Source: Macrosoma leucophasiata
Taxonomy: Eukaryota; Arthropoda; Insecta; Lepidoptera; Hedylidae
NCBI GenBank assembly: GCA_036365455.1
Contig: JAWQUS010000032.1
Coordinates: forward strand, 12,346,001 to 12,410,000
Length of the DNA stretch: 64,000 nt
Direction of reading: 5' to 3'
A program made the translations under genes and the position numbers. Positions within the stretch are counted from its first letter, which is position 1, and every line of letters starts with the position of its first letter. This document shows, piece after piece, positions 40,401-46,238 of this stretch. The notes below the pieces were generated by a model. That model was given only the letters and a program-made list of their open reading frames with translations, was not told the DNA's origin and ran no database searches.

Positions 40401-43400
40401 TCTTATTGGTTGTAGCATGCTCCAAATGTTTACAAGTAAATAATTGTTGAGTTTCTGTTATACGTAAGGTTTGAATTTCAGTCTGTTCCAATTCTCGTGC
40501 TGTTGCTAGTACATCGGCTAACTTTGATTTATTTGATGGATGAGCCCTTATAATTTCCTGTTGCCATCTAACATTGTTGATACCGATAACTAGTTGATCT
40601 CGAATACGTTCTTTTAAGTTTGATCCAAACTCGCAATGCCCAGCTAGTGCACGCAATTCCAAAACAAACTTGGATACGGGTGTGTTGTGAGCTCTCTGTT
40701 TCGCTGTGAATGCAACCCGTTCGGATAATACATAGGTCTTTTTACCATAGTGTTCGTTTAAGACCTCTATAATTTCATCAAAAGTCTTATTTGTTATTGA
40801 TGTTGGACGGAAATGGTTTACAAGCACCTTGAAAGTTGTGGCACCTACCTTTGAAAGTAATAGTTGTTTGCGTTTGTTATCATGTTCATTACTTTCCAGT
40901 AGTCCATGTAGATCAAGAGCTATTTTGAATCTTTGGATATAATATTCCCATTCCTCCAATTCATCTTCAAATTTCTCGAAATTAAATACCTGGGAGAACT
41001 TTTCAGTCATCCTCGTCGCCAATTATGTTGTATAAGGCATTTAAATAGTGTTATAAAATAATAAGATAGTTTCCAGTTGAGTATATATTTTCAAGTGACA
41101 ATACACAACGTTGCTATGTTACACATATCGTCATCTTATTCTAAGTTTAATAATAAGTAGGTAATATACCATGTAGGTACTATACTACAGTACGGACGTA
41201 AGAAGTTATGCTTCTTTAGCGTAACAATCCAACATAAATAAAACAACGCAAAAAAATACAACGGACCTCATACTGTTGCTTTTATCTGTTTAGCAACTAA
41301 ATTCAGACTTGCTTTTATTTATCTGTAGGTGTGCGCGCGCATCTTTAAAAAAAAAATCACTATCATATTTTTTTGCAATCGTGCCAAAATAAGCATAACT
41401 TCAAAAACCGGCCAGGTGCGTGTCGGGCCACGCGCAGTGAAGGGTTCCGTAGTTACAGAGTAAGAGACGTAATGAAAAAAAAAAAAAATTTTCTATGGAG
41501 TTGTTCGAAATTTTCGACTTTTACTCGAAAACTTGCAAGGCCAACTTAAGTGTGATAGTTTTCCTTTTAATTTCGTTATATGTAGCTACTATTGCCGTAC
41601 CGTTTTGAATTTCTAACAACAACCGTTTAGTTAGTAAGGGGTGGGAGGAGGGGACACTTGACTCTAACAAAAAAAATCACTTTAAAGCTTAATAAGTCAC
41701 GAACAGTTAACTAAATCGAAAAATGATGTTTCCACAGTATGTGGACATCCATAATATTTTTGAAAGACCTATCCAACGATACCGCACACTATATGATATA
41801 CTTTTTACATTAGTTTATGACATTTAGTTTTATCTTAGTGATATTCTTGACTTTACATATATTTTTTATCTTGTTTGACATGTATATCAATTGTTATTCG
41901 CTTTAATTTATTTTGTTTGTTTTTGACGTGTCATAAGAGGTGCCTGTCACCCTAAATGAATAAATGAGTTTCTGATTCTGATTCTGATTCTGATATGGAA
42001 ATCGAAAATTTTAAAAAATATCAGCGCGTTACATGTAGGCGAGGTTACCCTAAATATTTTTTTTCATGTTTTTATTCTACCACTTAGTCGGTGTGATTAA
42101 GGTGTATACTCGTGCCAAATATCAAGTCTCTGGTACCAATAGTTTTTGCGCTAAACCGCGGACGGACAGACAGGCAGATGGACATGGAGAAACTATATTC
42201 CTTGTTTACTACGGAACCCTAAAAACACGATAGAGTGCGGTGCAACACGAACAAAAATGAACGCACCCTGAAGTGCCCTGAATTATATTTAGTTCAGGGT
42301 TCAGGTTTGCTCGTTTCATATTATTTGACGAAATTAAAAATTGGCTAGTAAAATTTATGGTGTGGATTGTGGATTAACATAGTATCATAGAGGATACATA
42401 TTATCAGAAGTCACGAGCTTAGATACAAAGGCTAGATTAAAATACAATTTTACTTTATGCCTAGCCAGATAGGCAACTACACAAAGAGTGTGTTTAGTTC
42501 TAGTCATGTTCTAGTTAATTTCTTATAAGAAAAGTTTACTTAAAGTACAAAAGTAGCTACGTATCCTCGAGTCAGAAAAAATGTAACAGTAGGTACCTAC
42601 CTACTTGTGTTGAATGCGTGTCGAAGTGACGTCACAACGGAGTCAGTTTCTCAATAGTTTCATTAGGGAGACGAGGACGTCTGTTAGCTGCGTCTAGGTA
42701 CTAGGGCTGGTCTGTACGTCATCGAATTAAAATGTAGATATATAAAAAATAGGTACCTAGTTTATTTATTATAATGAATTTACTGTGTGAATTTCGTATC
42801 ACCTTAGCGGTATAAAGAATAACCAACGACAAATTCTCAGACCTACAAAATAAATCATAAGATTCGGTTAAGCCATTACGAATGAGTTTAGTAACAAAGA
42901 TTGTGACACGAGATTTTTTTAATTTCGTCCTAGTTATTTTGAAAAATAAGTCTTTTTGATAATTTCCTTGAAATACTGTTTACTTTTTTTAAGCAAACTG
43001 GTTTTCGCAACCCTACGTACGTAATATCCGTAATGGCGTCATTGTCGCGGCACGTCGCCATTTTGAATCAGTGCACAACTTGCAGCGAGTAGGTAGTTTT
43101 AGAGAGGGGTGGGAATGACATTGTTCGTAATGTCCAATCGAAAGTTGAAAAGTACGGATGAATTGCGTGCAGTCGGGTTAATTCATATTGCACTTACATT
43201 TATTACGTTTAAGAATATATTTACTTACTACTAATGACTAACGACCCAGTTGGTCCAGCGGCCTGTGACGACGGCACACGGGTTCGATTCCCGTACCGGG
43301 ACACGTATTTGTATGGCCTATAGATATTTGTTTTGTATGTGGGTATTTGTGTGTGTGTTGTGTGTGAACAACAGCACCCACAACACAGGTATAAACCTAG

Positions 43401-43829
43401 TGTGGGTGTAGATAAGCATAATTAAGTCGCATCGCTTAAATTATTTGCTTAATGTTGATTCTCGTTTTTCTAAATAAGTCTAAACATTCGCATTTACAAT
43501 TTGCTATTGAGATAGCAACGATAAGCGCTTGTGTTATGGGTATGTAAACCTTAAAGGAGATGTATAAATTTGGGCTATAAATTATACTTAAAAAAAAATG
43601 TAAATAAATATTTTTTTCGAAAAAGAAGGTTCGAAATATTTTTAGGGGTTCATTTTCCTGTTATTCTGAATAATTAGTGCATGTCGTAGCCCAAGTCCCA
43701 TAGAACTTTGAAACATCTCCTTTCGTTATAACTACTCACCATCCTCGGGGCTGCTAATCGGTTCTCGTCGTTTAGAAGCGTAGACAGACCCATCAGGTTT
43801 CTGTGGCTCATCGTAAATGCTTTTTTGAC
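13366..43829 (-). CDS. BRIP1: BRIP1/FANCJ-like Fe-S DNA helicase (XPD-family, superfamily 2)
   Basis: Fifteen exons read leftward: 43829-43740, 37173-37056, 33219-33030, 30940-30710, 27936-27817, 26724-26630, 25484-25351, 24570-24457, 23258-23140, 22555-22364, 21116-20932, (missing exon), 16469-16356, 15517-15393, 14121-13995, 13476-13366. They total about 688 codons. All phases agree except across the missing exon. Signatures in order: [11 protein letters not shown] (motif Ia region), four Fe-S cysteines, DEGHNIED (motif II), SGTLTP (III), LCFLPSY (IV), [10 protein letters not shown] (V), [12 protein letters not shown] (VI). In known animals BRIP1 unwinds DNA 5'->3' at crosslinks and G-quadruplexes, in the nucleus. 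Residue order matches BRIP1 better than RTEL1, DDX11 or XPD. The protein stops about 55 residues after motif VI, so the long C-terminal tail of vertebrate BRIP1 is absent. The Walker A exon was not found. Confidence 0.88.
13790..13912. repeat. Dispersed repeat (family G)
   Basis: CTCGTTCGCAACCTCACTGT, GGCGGGACATCGAAGTG, ACGTAGTATTATTACATA; also at 9782-9866, 25735-25850 (inverted) and 45515-45645. Lies between helicase exons 14 and 15. Confidence 0.55.
13995..14121 (-). CDS. BRIP1: BRIP1-like helicase exon: motif VI
   Basis: Encodes [18 protein letters not shown], with the arginine-finger motif VI, then LLVDARY and LSKWVRNF. Locally very GC-rich. The acceptor region consists of a three-fold 7-base repeat instead of a pyrimidine tract. 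Confidence 0.93.
14176..14372 (-). mobile_element. Poly(A) SINE (family A)
   Basis: TATGTAATGGAAGTAGCAAA to TAGGGCTGAACAC. Lies in the intron just upstream of helicase motif VI exon and is inverted relative to the copy at 14480. Confidence 0.7.
14425..14758 (+). mobile_element. tRNA-like head fused to poly(A) SINE
   Basis: GGTAGCTCAGTTGGGAAACT at 14439 resembles a tRNA D-arm region and is followed by GTCGGCGGGTTTACTGG and then a complete family A body and A-run (14484-14758). This may show the family's original tRNA-derived 5' end. Confidence 0.6.
14788..14890 (-). mobile_element. Poly(A) SINE (family A), 5' fragment
   Basis: AATAGTGCTGAACACTACCA to the CACTGGAACTACCATCAGTA end. Confidence 0.6.
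15062..15351. mobile_element. MITE with about 30-bp inverted ends
   Basis: GTGTAAACACACTGCCGAAG at the left matches the complement of GCATCGGCATAGTGTGTTTA at the right; inside are repeated AAGTTCGG units. In a helicase intron. Confidence 0.7.
15393..15517 (-). CDS. BRIP1: BRIP1-like helicase exon between motifs V and VI
   Basis: Begins [20 protein letters not shown] and ends LRVQAYR, both well conserved in the family. Bounded by TCAACAG and GTCATT; leaves in phase 2. Confidence 0.92.
15690..16080 (+). mobile_element. Penelope-like element, GIY-YIG C-terminal fragment and 3' end
   Basis: Frame 15621-15875 has [16 protein letters not shown], the conserved C-terminal stretch of Penelope GIY-YIG nucleases. 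The 3' flank has the sequence around 16010-16060 (GACCACGGAAGCTGATAAGC) that recurs at 33900-34095 and 25590-25660. Degenerate. Confidence 0.65.
16356..16469 (-). CDS. BRIP1: BRIP1-like helicase exon: motif V
   Basis: 38 codons in phase 0 with [19 protein letters not shown], the diagnostic motif V. Bounded by CTGTCACAG and GTAATG. The upstream exon (motif IV) ends in phase 2, so at least one exon between 16470 and 20931 is needed and was not found. Confidence 0.92.
16510..18097 (+). mobile_element. Array of three Dong-like (R4/R2-group) LINE 3' ends on (AAT)n
   Basis: Copy 1 (16510-17325) and copy 2 (17325-17992) each encode the C-terminus of a LINE with a CRAC...H...C knuckle (copy 1), then [18 protein letters not shown] and KPDIV...(D)VT, the restriction-like endonuclease signature. 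Both stop at the same place and share a 3' UTR ending in (AATAAT)n. Copy 3 (18000-18097) is only the 3' UTR. All start after AAT repeats, matching the known preference of Dong for TAA repeats. All are 5'-truncated. Confidence 0.82.
18098..19812 (-). mobile_element. 5S-rRNA-derived SINE, split by a LINE
   Basis: The 3' part is 18098-18283 and the 5' (5S-like) part 19655-19812, minus strand. The break carries the LINE at 18284-19654. Confidence 0.8.
18284..19654 (+). mobile_element. 5'-truncated non-LTR retrotransposon, RT C-terminal part, nested in a 5S-derived SINE
   Basis: Encodes the end of a reverse transcriptase starting with [11 protein letters not shown] (catalytic ADD), then [16 protein letters not shown], with in-frame stops. 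It ends in a repeated AAACCATT tail after AATAAA. It splits a minus-strand 5S-derived SINE (18098-18283 and 19655-19812), and ATCTAT is present at both junctions as the likely target duplication. Confidence 0.82.
19813..20575. other. Intronic stretch with GC-rich repeat and a MITE-like segment
   Basis: 19860-20080 has GGCTCGCGAGC repeats, similar to 880-980. 20320-20545 has GGTGGAAACGG at one side and GGTGGAAAAGC at the other, with a tandem ACATATTTTCGTAAAC pair. I looked here for the missing helicase exon (between motifs IV and V) and did not see it. Confidence 0.4.
20576..20705 (-). mobile_element. Poly(A) SINE (family A), 3' fragment
   Basis: TTTATTTAATGTAGGTGGAA, CAGTTCACACTGATGTCAAG and ACACCCACACAAAGACC identify it. 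It sits beside the duplicated helicase exon. Confidence 0.6.
20736..20845 (-). pseudogene. Tandem second copy of the motif IV exon
   Basis: About 196 bases downstream of the true exon lies a diverged copy of its 3' part plus donor and flanking intron. It reads [18 protein letters not shown] then [13 protein letters not shown] in an open frame and keeps a GTAAGC donor. The 5' part of the exon and its acceptor are not copied. A CTAG preceded by a CTAAC branch-like site could serve as a new acceptor near 20841. It could be a decaying duplicate or a shorter alternative exon. Confidence 0.75.
20932..21116 (-). CDS. BRIP1: BRIP1-like helicase exon: motif IV
   Basis: Encodes [17 protein letters not shown] and [19 protein letters not shown] (motif IV), ending NTLIQ plus two bases of a Trp codon. 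A palindromic MITE begins about 14 bases upstream of the acceptor, so the usual polypyrimidine tract is missing. The 3' two thirds of this exon are repeated at 20736-20840. Confidence 0.9.
21130..21282. mobile_element. MITE M3 next to helicase splice acceptor
   Basis: Same ends. Its left end is about 14 bases from the acceptor of the motif IV exon. Confidence 0.8.
21780..21985. mobile_element. Helitron-like repeat fragment
   Basis: ACTCCTCCGAAACGGCTGGA and the end AGCCGGGACAGCTAGAT. Confidence 0.4.
22093..22344 (-). mobile_element. Poly(A) SINE (family A) next to helicase splice donor
   Basis: Nearly full length; its 5' end is about 20 bases from the donor of the motif III exon. Confidence 0.75.
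22364..22555 (-). CDS. BRIP1: BRIP1-like helicase exon: motif III
   Basis: 64 codons, including [12 protein letters not shown] and [13 protein letters not shown] (motif III). The donor AGG|GTTAGA sits only about 20 bases from a poly(A) SINE that occupies the start of the intron. Confidence 0.92.
23140..23258 (-). CDS. BRIP1: BRIP1-like helicase exon
   Basis: Encodes [17 protein letters not shown]...WRQSQFNK, aligning with the conserved YLFRQNSRFADDYKIA-type segment of vertebrate BRIP1. Bounded by TTATTCCAG and GTATGT; ends in phase 0. Confidence 0.87.
23330..23968 (+). mobile_element. Poly(A) SINE (family A), split by LINE
   Basis: Halves at 23330-23401 and 23755-23968, interrupted by the LINE fragment; ends in an A-run. 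Confidence 0.65.
23402..23754 (+). mobile_element. LINE 3' fragment with (TTTC)n tail, nested in a poly(A) SINE
   Basis: Ends CCAAATAAATG then a (CTTT)n tail. It interrupts a plus-strand poly(A) SINE whose halves lie at 23330-23401 and 23755-23968; AATG recurs at the junctions. Confidence 0.6.
23973..24165. repeat. Dispersed repeat (family E)
   Basis: Inverted copy of 48160-48350: CACTAGTGGAAGAATTGTCT, CGCCATTGTTCGGTTGACTG. Carries a CACTAGTG...CACTAGTG near-palindrome. Confidence 0.6.
24457..24570 (-). CDS. BRIP1: BRIP1-like helicase exon (arch/accessory region)
   Basis: Encodes [13 protein letters not shown]...[13 protein letters not shown]. It is bounded by GTTGGCAG and GTACGT and leaves in phase 1, matching the following exon ([10 protein letters not shown]). 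Confidence 0.82.
   Translation of the reverse strand: MSLTRRRYSASDCVRNRDLYTASLKPRAHYSSLSPSF
25351..25484 (-). CDS. BRIP1: BRIP1-like helicase exon (arch/accessory region)
   Basis: Starts after GTCAACAG. It encodes [17 protein letters not shown] and an acidic helix-like stretch ([14 protein letters not shown]). The donor was set at AACG|GTTCGT because that phase is required by the next exon; a GTATAC four bases downstream would break the frame. Confidence 0.75.
25585..25690 (-). repeat. Penelope-type terminal fragment
   Basis: Contains CCCGACGTTTCGGTCGCTTT and GCTACCGTGGTCACGGGCAG, the same terminal motif as at 33935. Confidence 0.55.
25735..26040. repeat. Dispersed repeats G and H side by side (inverted)
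   Basis: G-like segment 25735-25850 and H-like segment 25925-26040, both complementary to the copies listed above. Confidence 0.5.
26255..26590 (-). mobile_element. LINE reverse-transcriptase 3' fragment (degenerate)
   Basis: On the minus strand [20 protein letters not shown], followed by [12 protein letters not shown], is the conserved LYNSLP...F...L end of CR1/Jockey ORF2 proteins. No intact frame upstream. Confidence 0.55.
26630..26724 (-). CDS. BRIP1: BRIP1-like helicase exon (arch/accessory region)
   Basis: A 95-base exon between ACTGTTCCAG and GTGAGT encoding [11 protein letters not shown]...[10 protein letters not shown]. It leaves with TG, and the next exon begins with G, making Trp. 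It lies in the variable domain inserted after motif II. Confidence 0.8.
27267..27651 (+). CDS. Myb/SANT-like (zeste/NAIF1-type) N-terminal fragment, nested in helicase intron
   Basis: Exon 1 is 27267-27281 (ATG GAT TTT ACA CCA, donor GTAAGT) and exon 2 is 27394-27651 (acceptor TTTACAG, donor GTAATG), in matching phase. The roughly 90 residues start [16 protein letters not shown] and contain three spaced aromatic/Trp positions ([19 protein letters not shown]), typical of the Myb/SANT-like DNA-binding fold found in NAIF1-, MSANTD- and zeste-type proteins and in Harbinger accessory proteins. No downstream exon was recognised. It lies antisense inside an intron of the helicase gene, so it may be a transposon-derived gene or remnant. 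Confidence 0.6.
27817..27936 (-). CDS. BRIP1: BRIP1-like helicase exon: motif II (DEGH box)
   Basis: Forty codons, phase 0 at both ends. They include [18 protein letters not shown], the Walker B/motif II of this helicase family, where most members read DEAH. The acceptor is TGTTACAG and the donor GTAATA. Confidence 0.92.
28465..28555 (-). pseudogene. Degenerate copy of the Fe-S exon (30710-30940)
   Basis: The plus strand here repeats, with one internal deletion and several changes, the stretch at 30745-30845 within the Fe-S exon. The deletion removes the ACPYF segment with the fourth cysteine and shifts the frame, so it cannot serve as an exon. A poly(A) SINE begins directly beside it. Confidence 0.75.
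28552..28780 (-). mobile_element. Poly(A) SINE (family A)
   Basis: T-run at 28552 through TAGTGCTGAACACTACCATT. Starts right beside the degenerate Fe-S exon copy. Confidence 0.75.
29390..29830. repeat. Tandem repeat, unit about 125 bp, four units
   Basis: Each unit has GACTTTCACTGGCAGATA-like, TAAGGAGTAACTTAGGCTAC and CATACATACCTACATACAAA segments. Flanked by GACGAAGTCGCGGGCACAGC-type dispersed repeat ends. Confidence 0.75.
29943..30131 (-). CDS. THAP-domain first exon, nested in helicase intron
   Basis: A 63-codon exon beginning [15 protein letters not shown], with C-x4-C, a central KWFQAV tryptophan and C-x2-H (FCCEDHFD), and a GTAAGT donor. This is the zinc-binding C2CH THAP fold of P-element transposase and related proteins. 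The usual C-terminal AVPTIF-like box would be in a following exon, which I do not see. Downstream to the left is only a 125-bp tandem repeat and a helicase exon. It may be a remnant of a THAP-bearing transposon or a host gene cut by insertions. Confidence 0.65.
30402..30478 (-). mobile_element. Poly(A) SINE (family A), 5' fragment
   Basis: TAGGTAATGCGGTGGTGC to GGAGCTCTACCACCAGT. A short direct repeat (TTTGGGGTTCAACGTAG, at 30477 and 30533) follows. Confidence 0.65.
30710..30940 (-). CDS. BRIP1: BRIP1-like helicase exon: Fe-S cysteines 3-4
   Basis: This 77-codon exon in phase 0 carries SSNC and [13 protein letters not shown], the third and fourth Fe-S ligands, then [15 protein letters not shown], strongly conserved in the family. 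It is bounded by CCACTGCAG and GTAAGTGA. Part of this exon recurs as a damaged copy at about 28465-28555. Confidence 0.93.
30965..32285 (-). mobile_element. 5'-truncated non-LTR retrotransposon (Jockey/CR1-like)
   Basis: The open frame 32277-31324 begins near the catalytic [13 protein letters not shown] motif of reverse transcriptase and runs through [15 protein letters not shown] and a C-terminal thumb region to a stop, still without breaks. An AT-rich 3' tail continues to about 30965. The 5' endonuclease and finger domains are missing. Confidence 0.85.
32286..33029. other. Intronic stretch, nothing recognised
   Basis: Helicase intron sequence with mixed base composition; no coherent frame, repeat family or RNA gene seen. 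Confidence 0.4.
33030..33219 (-). CDS. BRIP1: BRIP1-like helicase exon: motif Ia and Fe-S cysteines 1-2
   Basis: Encodes [14 protein letters not shown], the hallmark segment of BRIP1-type helicases, then LSSRDHSC and RNDMC, which supply the first two Fe-S cysteines. The acceptor is TTGATTCCAG and the donor GTTTGT; the exon leaves in phase 0. Confidence 0.9.
33482..33675 (+). mobile_element. 5S-rRNA-derived SINE, internally deleted
   Basis: 5S-like head with TCGGTTAAGCATTACTAGCG, body to CAGTCGTC, then a jump to GGCCACTAAC; the rest is lost. Confidence 0.7.
33895..34095. repeat. Inverted pair of Penelope-type terminal sequences
   Basis: The left arm (33935-33985) and right arm (34040-34095) are near-perfect inverted copies, with GACGTTTCGGTCGCTTTTCA in one and its complement in the other, around a short AT spacer. 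The same sequence ends the element at 15690-16080. Expected to form a large hairpin. Confidence 0.7.
34437..34853. mobile_element. MITE with GGCACGGTATTCAGG ends
   Basis: Left GGCACGGTATTCAGG and right CCTGAATACCGTGTC are inverted; GGGTC/GACCC follow. Confidence 0.6.
35455..35735 (-). mobile_element. tRNA-derived SINE (family D), head truncated
   Basis: Same body as 52414-52731 (TTTTGGCCCATGTAACAGGT, CAGAGATAAAGG) with part of the B box; head lost. Confidence 0.7.
35828..35968. mobile_element. Palindromic MITE M1
   Basis: Best copy: GCGAGATTCACAGACCGCAC and its complement at the other end, with GAACTGTCA/TGACAGTTC inside. An M2 copy directly abuts it. Confidence 0.8.
35969..36110. mobile_element. 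Palindromic MITE M2
   Basis: GCCTGGGTTGCACCACTATA to GGTGCAACCCAGGCTTA. Confidence 0.8.
36111..37055. other. Intronic stretch with an isolated open frame
   Basis: On the minus strand 36950-36823 reads [18 protein letters not shown], and on to DITKPKEW before a GTAAGA donor; 36700-36504 is open in another frame. The phases do not fit insertion between the flanking helicase exons. Possibly remnants of a mobile element. Confidence 0.3.
37056..37173 (-). CDS. BRIP1: BRIP1-like helicase, linker exon before motif Ia
   Basis: An exon bounded by GGTTTCAG and GTAAGAT. Only one frame is open; it encodes a charged, proline-rich stretch ([13 protein letters not shown]). It ends with the two bases CG, and the next exon starts with C, making an Arg codon that leads directly into LPTIYYG. 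This phase match is good evidence that the two exons are spliced together across the 3.8-kb intron. Confidence 0.75.
37345..37612 (+). mobile_element. tRNA-derived SINE (family D), head truncated
   Basis: Plus-strand copy from TACTTTATCAGAGATAAAGG to GGCGTGAAGTTACG. Confidence 0.7.
37972..38155. mobile_element. Helitron-like repeat, inverted copy
   Basis: ACTAGCTATTGCCCGCGGCT is the complement of the 3' end at 490-513, continuing for about 180 bases. Confidence 0.45.
38532..41189 (-). mobile_element. Internally deleted gypsy LTR retrotransposon with identical LTRs
   Basis: Direct 164-base LTRs at 38532-38695 and 41026-41189 appear identical by eye and start TG/end CA. The 5-bp duplication GTACG flanks both sides (38527-38531 and 41190-41194). 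On the minus strand a single open frame (41010-38773) carries gag, a zinc knuckle region (CIFCG...[14 protein letters not shown]), a protease-like site and reverse transcriptase ([21 protein letters not shown]), then stops early; RNase H beyond its start and integrase are missing. The purine tract next to the 3' LTR (GGGGGAG) is the polypurine tract. Matching LTRs imply a recent insertion. It sits in a helicase intron. Confidence 0.92.
41402..42228. repeat. Dispersed repeat (family F), interrupted by a LINE tail
   Basis: Starts ACCGGCCAGGTGCGTGTCGG and ends TACGGAACCCTAAAA. Shared with 58035-58530 (inverted) and fragments at 10283-10450 and 52940-53045. Confidence 0.65.
41828..41996 (+). mobile_element. 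LINE 3' UTR fragment with (TTCTGA)n tail
   Basis: AT-rich tail with AATAAATGA then repeated ATTCTG. It is inserted in the middle of the larger repeat 41402-42225. Confidence 0.6.
42229..43237. other. Intronic stretch, nothing recognised
   Basis: AT-rich helicase intron; no frame, tRNA or repeat that I can name. Confidence 0.4.
43238..43425 (+). mobile_element. tRNA-derived SINE (family C)
   Basis: Head with ACGGGTTCGATTCCCGTACC (B box), then the family C tail. Confidence 0.8.
43740..43829 (-). CDS. BRIP1: BRIP1-like helicase, N-terminal linker exon (most 5' exon seen)
   Basis: The acceptor TTTCACAG and donor GTGAGT bound a 90-base exon that enters needing one base and leaves in phase 1, matching the next exon. 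It encodes a polar, lysine/proline-rich segment ([22 protein letters not shown]). This fits the poorly conserved insert between Walker A and motif Ia in BRIP1. The identification rests on phase and position, not on strong similarity. Confidence 0.65.
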
Positions 43830-44217
43830 CTGTGAAACAAATTAAAATTTAAATATAATTGCCCTCTAAAGCAGAATATTTCAATCTCTATAAAACGTGG
43901 TCACAAAGTAGTAGGTAGGTACCAATATATTAAGAAGTTCAAAGAACTTTGCTTCGTAGCAGAGGACATCGTGTCTGGTCTGGCATTGCCCTTCGAGATA
44001 AAATTAGCAATGAAAAAAGTGCGTGGGCTGACGGACGTCACCGAATGTAAACAACTTCGCTCATAGAATTCAGAGGTTGAGATGCAGTAATAAGTAAACC
44101 TACTCATAGCTCGAACATTGAATATTCCATGCTTTGAGTGGATAAACTGCTGATTTGAAGCTGCAATCAGTAGGGTCGCTATACTGTTTAAAATCTAATT
44201 TCTGGTATGATTCAATT

Positions 44218-44516
44218 TTACTGGTGGTAGAGCTCCAGTGACGGAGCTCGCGGGCGTGGGCACCACCGCATTACCTAATTTACTTGCCGCTAAATGGTAG
44301 TGTTCAGCAGTATCGTGTTCCGGTCAGGTGGTAATGTACGGCCCTGTAATTTCCGGCACAGAGGCATAACACCTTGGGCCTCAGGAGTGGTAACGCATCT
44401 GCATTTTGGCCTTGGTCTTCATGTGGGTGTCTATAGGCTGCAGTCATCACTTAACATCAATGTGAACTGCATGCTTGTTTGCCACTTACATTACATAAAA
44501 AAAAAAAAAAAAAAAA
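44218..44516 (+). mobile_element. Poly(A) SINE (family A), full length
   Basis: TACTGGTGGTAGAGCTCCAG to a long A-run; the cleanest full copy. Confidence 0.85.
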
Positions 44517-44633
44517 TTGTTGACAAACTTTATTTTGTAAGAACGTTTTCTTATAAGAACTTTATTTTAATGTAATTTTCGTTGGTGTTATAAAACTCGA
44601 TTTTTTTTTACAAACACAATTTACGCTAATGGT

Positions 44634-44770
44634 ATGTCAAAACTGCCTATAGACATAATAATAGGTATATTGACACAAAAACCGAAGGTCAAAATACAAA
44701 TGTGTTCCCACTCCTGCGGCCTAAGTTGTTGTGCCTCTGTGTTAGTTATTACAGAGCTACACATAACCAC
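44634..44770 (-). mobile_element. Poly(A) SINE (family A), degraded
   Basis: CTGCCTATAGACATAATAAT, GTCAAAATACAAATGTGTTC and TGCCTCTGTGTTAG are diverged family A segments. Confidence 0.45.
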
Positions 44771-45645
44771 ACCGCGGACACTCCGCCAAATTTCCATACA
44801 AAGGCTTATTTTGGTTACCTATTATATAATCAATCAGTGACGTGTAGTCACACGAGCACGCACACAGTGTAGCACGTAGGGTTATGAGATTATGACTTTA
44901 GGCCTCGGACCGACAATAGAATAGAAACAAAATAATACTATGTACTTACGCAGATATTTCTTTCTTTCTATTCATTGACCCGGTTTACACTATGCACCCC
45001 GTCAGGCCACGAGAAAAATATGACAATTGATTTCTATTTTTATTGTTCTTGGCCAATATCGGCCAATTACGGCTCAAAAGTAAGGCAAATTTCTATTTAC
45101 AACTTTCACCCAGTTTACTGGTGCATTTTAAAAACATAAACACTACTTCAAACAAATAGCACGAGTATTGAAAAATAACACTCACTACCTATTAATTACG
45201 TAGTATTTGTATACTCTTTGCTCATTACGTTGACAAGTCACTTCAATTCAATATACTGAAACACTTTTATTACTAATGGAATGCAAACACATAGCGTAAA
45301 GGTAAGAAATTATAATACTAAAAAAGTTTTTAGTTAATAAAAAGTTTTGTAATTGTGACCATAATTGTTTTACCTTAGGTATTTTTTCCTTCGGCAAAGT
45401 GAAAAATGATCTTTTTTGTCACGACTTGTTGACATACAGCCATACACTGCACAATAAAGCACTATCTTAATGTTAATAAATAAAATATTCGATTTCAAAT
45501 TAATCAAAACTAGGTCGCTCGCAACCTCGCTGTAGAGTAGCAACTGTCGCCCATAAGAGGGGAAGAGATTGGGTGAAGCGCGGCAAATGGGCGGGACGTC
45601 GAAGTGTCCATTCTATACGTAGTATTATTACATATTCTCTGACAT
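44766..45645. repeat. H-type and G-type repeats with AT-rich spacer
   Basis: H copy 44766-44886 and G copy 45515-45645; between them 600 AT-rich bases in which I see no exon with confidence. A minus-strand GTAAGT donor-like site at 44946-44951 has no convincing coding sequence. Confidence 0.45.
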
Positions 45646-45919
45646 TACCATCTTACCGGTACACGATAGTGGTGAACAGTATAGATATAGTACAGATAGT
45701 GGTCGACACTGGAGTTCTACTACCAGTAGAAAAGATATAAGTATAAATAATTTAAATATTTCATATTGTTTCTTTTAAGAAGACACTTGGTTTTAGTTCA
45801 CTTGTATTTCTGCAAAACCAAGAAGACTATTAAGGACACTACTAATTAGGACACTAGAGCAAACAACTGTACTTTTTTGACTGATATCAGAAATCCCTGC
45901 AAACCCATCTCCAGCAACC

Positions 45920-46062
45920 TTTAGCCTGGGTTGCACCAAGATATTTGTTAAAGTCATGTAACATTTAACATCCTTCTCTCACTTTAACAGTTTTAATTAA
46001 GTGAGAGAAGGATGTGAAATGTTACAATAACTTCAACAAATGTCTTGGTGCAACCCAGGTTT
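45920..46062. mobile_element. Palindromic MITE M2
   Basis: GCCTGGGTTGCACCAAGATA to TGGTGCAACCCAGGTTTA; lies about 180 bases before the FABP start. Confidence 0.8.
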
Positions 46063-46238
46063 AGAAACGGTAGTATTTAATATTTTTGCTATCATAAGCC
46101 TCAATTACCGATTGGCAGATAAAACCCACTATCTAATCTACTTCAAATAAAATGTGTAGAGTCGTGTTGCATGTCGATAGATAACGTAATGAAAACAGTC
46201 AATAACGCCTTGCTTTTGACATTGTATACACGTCCAAC

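Noticed and set aside
44294..44575. 93-codon plus-strand frame as a gene
   Set aside because: It lies wholly inside a poly(A) SINE; similar frames occur in other copies.
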